The translations under genes and the position numbers were made by a program. Below, piece by piece: positions 13,011-14,979 of a stretch of DNA of 14,979 bases. Under the pieces are notes generated by a model. It did no database searches. It saw only the letters and a program-made list of their open reading frames with translations, and had not been told where the DNA came from. Within the stretch, counting starts at the first letter, position 1; each line of letters opens with the position of its first letter. This stretch comes from Clostridia bacterium (GTDB taxonomy: Bacteria > Bacillota > Clostridia > Christensenellales > UBA1242): assembly GCA_017456465.1 (NCBI GenBank), contig JAFTJJ010000107.1, forward strand, positions 1-14,979, written 5' to 3'.

Positions 13011-13063
13011 TGGGGGTCGAGTGGGCTGGATTTAGGGCACGTAACCAGCAGCTTGAGGGATAT
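13011..13063 (-). repeat. degenerate 3' half of tRNA-fMet with expanded T-loop
   Basis: Read on the minus strand this resembles the downstream half of the adjacent tRNA-fMet, from the anticodon loop (ATA.CCC) through the T-arm to a CCA-like end. AAATCCAGCCC is identical, as is TGGTT. Where the tRNA T-loop has a single C between GGTT and AAATCC, nine bases (ACGTGCCCT) stand here. The T-stem is GCTGG/CCAGC, fully Watson-Crick, while the tRNA has a G-T wobble. It begins directly after the tRNA-fMet terminator. Confidence 0.6.
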
Positions 13064-13064
13064 T

Positions 13065-13097
13065 AAAAAAGCAGCCTCAAAGTTGAGTCTGCTTTTA
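13065..13097 (-). terminator. terminator of tRNA-fMet
   Basis: On the minus strand AAAAGCAG/CTGCTTTT plus an inner CTCA/TGAG helix, one internal mismatch, and a run of six T after the stem. Confidence 0.82.
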
Positions 13098-13103
13098 TGA
13101 GTT

Positions 13104-13180
13104 TGGTTGCGGGGGCTGGATTTGAACCAACGACCTTCGGGTTATGAGCCCGACGAGCTTCCGAGCTGCTCTACCCCGCG
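13104..13180 (-). tRNA. initiator tRNA-fMet(CAU)
   Basis: 77 bases on the minus strand. Acceptor CGCGGGG against CCCCGCA leaves the C1-A72 mismatch that marks initiator tRNAs. The anticodon stem has three G-C pairs next to the loop (GGG CTCATAA CCC), the other initiator hallmark; the anticodon is CAT. T-stem GTTGG/CCAGC with loop TTCAAAT, discriminator A, encoded CCA. It is transcribed alone, from a leader hairpin to its own terminator. Confidence 0.97.
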
Positions 13181-13187
13181 TCATTCC

Positions 13188-13206
13188 AGTGCCTTGAATT
13201 GGCACT
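13188..13206 (-). other. hairpin in the tRNA-fMet leader
   Basis: On the minus strand AGTGCC and GGCACT form a 6-bp stem with a 7-base loop. It starts at about the predicted +1 and ends seven bases before the tRNA. On the plus strand it is followed by TTTTATA and could pass for a terminator, but no plus-strand gene leads into it. Confidence 0.5.
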
Positions 13207-13213
13207 TTTATAG

Positions 13214-13240
13214 ATTATCATAGATCTTCTGATTTGTCAA
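13214..13240 (-). promoter_or_regulatory. promoter of tRNA-fMet
   Basis: On the minus strand TTGACA (13235-13240) is consensus. The best -10 is GATAAT (13214-13219), preceded by AT, with a short 15-base spacer; TAATCT at 17 bases is a poorer match. The predicted start is near 13207. Confidence 0.55.
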
Positions 13241-13288
13241 TGCCTTTTCCCCTATTGTATGCAAATTTTTGAATTAATATAACTAAAC

Positions 13289-13319
13289 AAAATAAAAACC
13301 AGTCCGGAAGGGCTGGTTT
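13289..13319 (-). terminator. terminator of the kinase-like gene
   Basis: AAACCAGTCC (13296-13305) and GGGCTGGTTT (13310-13319) form a 10-bp stem with one wobble and a 4-base loop. On the minus strand TTTTTATTTT follows. Confidence 0.85.
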
Positions 13320-13340
13320 CTTGTTATTAAAAATAATAGA

Positions 13341-13934
13341 TTAATTCCGTTGCAAGTTTTTTGCGTTGCTATGTTTGATTTTTTTGAAGATGTCATTGAT
13401 GACTTTTTCTTGATTATATGAAGTATCAAAAAAGAGATAGCCTTTTTCTTCACACAATTGCTTTATATAATTAGCTTCAAGAATCCAATAATCACAATAT
13501 CTAAGGAGTTCATCATCAGACAATCTTTTTGTCCATTCGCCATATAAATATCTTTTTTCATAATATCGAACCTGGTTGAAGTATTCTTCTCTTGAAAGAT
13601 TTGGTTTGCCAAGACAAATCACAGTGACATCGTCTTGCGCATCAAATTCTTCAAGCAATTCTTCGCTTATGTCAACTCCTTCCAAAACATAATACAAATC
13701 AAGTTTGTTATCTTTTTTCTTTGTGTTGTTGATGAGACTGCTGAGGAACTTAGGAAACAATTTTTTCATTCCATTTCCACTGCTGTGATTGATTTCAAGT
13801 TCAGGCATTGCTGACATAAATGCGCCAATGAAGTTATCTGTTGAAAATTTGTTGTAGCCAACCAATTTTTGAACAATCAAGTTTGTGAGCATGGTTTTTC
13901 CACATCTTGATGTGCCTTTGATAATGTAATTCAT
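13341..13934 (-). CDS. P-loop kinase-like nucleotide-binding protein
   Basis: 197 residues starting with a Walker A loop, MNYIIKGTSRCGKT (G7 to T14, GxxxxGKT), as in small kinases such as adenylate, gluconate or zeta-toxin-type kinases. Then STDNFIG (like the DxD or DN step after the P-loop), a strand LYYVLEGVDI that could be the Walker B equivalent, VTVICLGKPNLSREEYFNQVRYYEKRYLYGEW, an Arg/Lys-rich lid-like helix, and a final strand YLFFDTSYNQ, common before the C-terminal helix in nucleotide or sugar kinases. Substrate unknown. Start: ATG 13934, with GGAG well placed upstream. It stands alone between tRNA-fMet and the tRNA-Met operon. Confidence 0.75.
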   Translation of the reverse strand: MNYIIKGTSRCGKTMLTNLIVQKLVGYNKFSTDNFIGAFMSAMPELEINHSSGNGMKKLFPKFLSSLINNTKKKDNKLDLYYVLEGVDISEELLEEFDAQDDVTVICLGKPNLSREEYFNQVRYYEKRYLYGEWTKRLSDDELLRYCDYWILEANYIKQLCEEKGYLFFDTSYNQEKVINDIFKKIKHSNAKNLQRN

Positions 13935-14051
13935 AGTTTATCTCCAAACATTTTATATAAATGATAATAACATACTGAGAATTTTTTGTATATTAAATTA
14001 GTGCGGTTTTGTGAATATAAAAATTTAATAACTTTATTTTTATAAAAACTG

Positions 14052-14080
14052 TTGACAAATTTCGTAATTTATAATAGAAT
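14052..14080 (+). promoter_or_regulatory. promoter of the tRNA-Met to tRNA-Glu operon
   Basis: TTGACA (14052-14057), 17 bases, TAGAAT (14075-14080). The predicted start is near 14087, about 24 bases before the tRNA. A weak 4-bp stem CTGT/ACAG (14088-14101) lies at that start. Confidence 0.8.
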
Positions 14081-14110
14081 AAATTCGCTGTTGAATTACA
14101 GAGTGGTTGT

Positions 14111-14187
14111 GGCGGCTTAGCTCAGTTGGCTAGAGCGCCCGGTTCATACCCGGTAGGTCGCAGGTTCAAATCCCGCAGCCGCTACCA
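14111..14187 (+). tRNA. elongator tRNA-Met(CAU)
   Basis: 77 bases: acceptor GGCGGCT/AGCCGCT with G1-U72, D-arm GCTCAGTTGGCTAGAGC, anticodon loop TTCATAC (CAT), T-arm GCAGG/CCCGC with an A-C mismatch and loop TTCAAAT, encoded CCA. It resembles elongator tRNA-Met of B. subtilis rather than the lysidine tRNA-Ile2, and lacks the initiator hallmarks seen at 13104-13180. Confidence 0.95.
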
Positions 14188-14192
14188 AACAA

Positions 14193-14245
14193 TTCCGGCA
14201 GGTCGCAGGTTACGAGATGAACTCTAAATCCCGCAGCCGCTACCA
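14193..14245 (+). repeat. 3' half of tRNA-Met with expanded T-loop, copy 1
   Basis: CCGG.AGGTCGCAGGTT and AAATCCCGCAGCCGCTACCA match the 3' half of the tRNA-Met just upstream, from the anticodon loop to CCA. The one T-loop base C14167 is replaced by 14 bases (14212-14225). With the insert, the T-arm can extend through TTA/TAA and GAG/CTC to an ATGAA loop. The missing 5' half means it cannot fold as a tRNA. It lies inside the tRNA operon, so it is transcribed. Confidence 0.88.
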
Positions 14246-14252
14246 ACAAATT

Positions 14253-14305
14253 ACCCGCTAGGTCTCAGGTTACGAGATGAACTCTAAATCCCGCAGCCGC
14301 TACCA
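14253..14305 (+). repeat. 3' half of tRNA-Met with expanded T-loop, copy 2
   Basis: Tandem with copy 1 at a 60-base period; 14206-14246 and 14266-14306 are identical over 41 bases, including the 14-base T-loop insert. Upstream of that it differs from copy 1 at several sites and keeps more of the tRNA anticodon stem (ACCCGCTAGGTCTC). The insert therefore arose before the duplication. Confidence 0.88.
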
Positions 14306-14328
14306 AACAAACAAAACAAATTAAATAT

Positions 14329-14403
14329 GGCCCCATGGTAAATCGGTTAATACACCGCCCTTTCACGGCGGAGTGAGCAGTTCAACTCTGCTTGGGGTCA
14401 CCA
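14329..14403 (+). tRNA. tRNA-Glu(UUC)
   Basis: 75 bases: acceptor GGCCCCA/TGGGGTC, anticodon stem CCGCC/GGCGG with loop CTTTCAC (TTC, reading GAA and GAG), T-arm GCAG-TTCAACT-CTGC, discriminator A and encoded CCA. It is the last gene of the tRNA operon, followed by a strong terminator. Confidence 0.95.
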
Positions 14404-14407
14404 AATT

Positions 14408-14440
14408 AAAAAGAGAGAAGCAATTTGCTTCTCTCTTTTT
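14408..14440. terminator. bidirectional terminator of the tRNA operon
   Basis: AAAAAGAGAGAAGC (14408-14421) pairs perfectly with GCTTCTCTCTTTTT (14427-14440) around a 5-base loop. It also serves the minus-strand XRE gene that ends at 14458. Confidence 0.93.
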
Positions 14441-14457
14441 GTTTGTTAAATATTTCA

Positions 14458-14661
14458 TTATTCTTCAAGTCCCGCGAGATAATCAATTGTAACTCCGAAA
14501 TATTTGGCGAGAGATGTGAGTTTTGAGAGTGTCGGTTCGCACTCGTCTTTTTCCCAGAGACTGATAATGGATTTGCCGACACCAATCTCTCTGGCAAGTT
14601 CAATTTGACCAATATTTTTTTCTTTTCTTAAAATTTTGAGTCTGTTTCCAAATGTTTCCAT
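14458..14661 (-). CDS. XRE-family (Cro/C1-type) repressor
   Basis: 67 residues, a bare HTH domain: FGNRLKILRKEKNIGQIELA then REIGVGKSIISLWEKDECEPTLSKLTSLAKYFGVTIDYL. The HTH is QIELAREIGVGKSIISLWEK and the C-terminal helix is the usual 'LAKYFGVTIDYLAG'. A DNA-binding repressor with no other domain. It is divergent from the ankyrin-like gene at 14752 and separated from it by two matching 17-bp operators, so it very probably represses that gene and itself. No Shine-Dalgarno precedes ATG 14661; AATAAT ends six bases before it, so its mRNA may be leaderless, as lambda cI is from PRM. Confidence 0.9.
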   Translation of the reverse strand: METFGNRLKILRKEKNIGQIELAREIGVGKSIISLWEKDECEPTLSKLTSLAKYFGVTIDYLAGLEE

Positions 14662-14671
14662 ACAAATATTA

Positions 14672-14717
14672 TTCCACTAAACTGGGAAAAATACTTGACT
14701 TTCCAGTATAATGGGAA
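14672..14717. promoter_or_regulatory. two matching 17-bp operators for the XRE repressor
   Basis: TTCCACTAAACTGGGAA (14672-14688) and TTCCAGTATAATGGGAA (14701-14717) are imperfect palindromes with the same arms (TTCCA...TGGGAA), 14 of 17 bases alike, 29 bases apart. The second fills the spacer of the promoter at 14695-14724 and the first lies just upstream of that promoter. Confidence 0.75.
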
Positions 14718-14724
14718 ATATAAT
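14695..14724 (+). promoter_or_regulatory. promoter of the ankyrin-like gene
   Basis: TTGACT (14695-14700), 18 bases, TATAAT (14719-14724). The spacer is occupied by an operator, so bound repressor would block polymerase. The start codon is 27 bases past the -10. Confidence 0.75.
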
Positions 14725-14751
14725 ATAAGAAAACTGTTCAAAGGAGACTAA

Positions 14752-14979
14752 ATGAGAGATATTGAAACAAAATGGAGTTCTTGGCTTCTCTCTGGAGGAT
14801 CAATAAACTACTATCTGAAAGGGTCGGAACTTGACAAGCAATTAGTTGATGCTTTTTTTGAAATGGACAAGAACAGAATTGATGAGTTGATTGATAAAGG
14901 TGCAAATCCCAATGCCATTTTGACCATTGAAAAAAAAGAAGATGGTGAGATTACAAGAAGAGAGACTGGAACATTACTC
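14752..14979 (+). CDS. ankyrin-repeat-like protein, cut off by the window edge
   Basis: 76 codons are visible from ATG 14752 to the right edge without a stop, with AAGGAG a few bases before the ATG. The part VDAFFEMDKNRIDELIDKG followed by ANPNAILT fits the ankyrin pattern (helix, helix, turn with GANPN), in which stacked repeats bind a protein partner. The first 30 residues (MRDIETKWSSWLLSGG...YLKGSELDK) are not recognised. Expression is probably controlled by the adjacent XRE repressor. Only one repeat is visible, so the assignment is moderate. Confidence 0.65.
   Translation, partial: MRDIETKWSSWLLSGGSINYYLKGSELDKQLVDAFFEMDKNRIDELIDKGANPNAILTIEKKEDGEITRRETGTLL

Noticed and set aside
13188..13215. 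Plus-strand terminator
   Set aside because: The stem and T-run look right, but no plus-strand gene leads into it; the minus-strand leader of tRNA-fMet is the better reading.
14217..14261. Small ORF starting at the ATG in the T-loop insert (MNSKSRSRYQQITR), and a similar one at 14277
   Set aside because: An ATG inside tRNA-derived sequence with only a weak AGG upstream. The two copies differ after the shared part and there is no coding signal, so I treat them as chance.
14193..14305. Two additional complete tRNA genes
   Set aside because: Both copies lack the acceptor 5' strand, D-arm and anticodon arm 5' strand, so no cloverleaf can form.
14193..14305. CRISPR array
   Set aside because: Only two repeats, clearly derived from the adjacent tRNA, with no Cas genes or uniform spacers anywhere in the window.

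Overview
The window looks like chromosomal DNA from an AT-rich, Gram-positive, endospore-forming bacterium of the Bacillota, most likely the class Clostridia. Four things point that way: the yabP-yabQ-divIC cluster (a conserved order in spore formers), strong AGGAGG-type ribosome binding sites, tRNA genes with encoded CCA ends, and standard code use with TGA as a stop. The exact genus cannot be read from the sequence.

Layout. 1-1760: a truncated unknown gene on the minus strand, then a complete single-ORF IS3-family transposase whose right end lies against the 3' end of a tRNA-Ser(GCU) gene. 1764-3744: minus-strand tRNA-Ser, a GNAT-like acetyltransferase and a DUF11-repeat protein without a signal peptide. 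3767-5545: a plus-strand operon of an iron-dependent alcohol dehydrogenase and a CYTH-fold protein. 5670-7249: metG, broken by a one-base frameshift and carrying TLGN where the HIGH motif should be. 7277-8152: a secreted divergent polysaccharide deacetylase (YibQ family), convergent with metG and sharing a bidirectional terminator. 8236-11424: recD2, yabP, yabQ and divIC. 11482-12856: a small XRE regulator divergent from a DUF3862-like membrane protein and an unknown membrane protein. 13011-13240: tRNA-fMet and its surroundings. 13341-13934: a small P-loop kinase-like protein. 14052-14440: a tRNA-Met to tRNA-Glu operon. 14458-14979: an XRE repressor divergent from a truncated ankyrin-like gene, with two matching operators.

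The most unusual signal is in the tRNA loci. Between tRNA-Met and tRNA-Glu lie two tandem copies (60-bp period, 41 bp identical) of the 3' half of tRNA-Met. Each starts at the anticodon loop and ends at CCA, and in each the single C of the T-loop is replaced by 14 bases. Next to tRNA-fMet, on its own strand, is a more diverged 3' half of tRNA-fMet with a 9-base replacement at the same T-loop position and with the same edges (GGTTACG...CTAAATCC). Two different tRNAs altered the same way suggest a mechanism or a function rather than chance decay.

Other signals: a recD2 promoter placed so that the mRNA should be leaderless; hairpins at the predicted +1 of three transcripts (tRNA-Ser, tRNA-fMet, DUF11 gene); and a GTGTCA-type repeat shared by the IS3 left end and the tRNA-fMet region.
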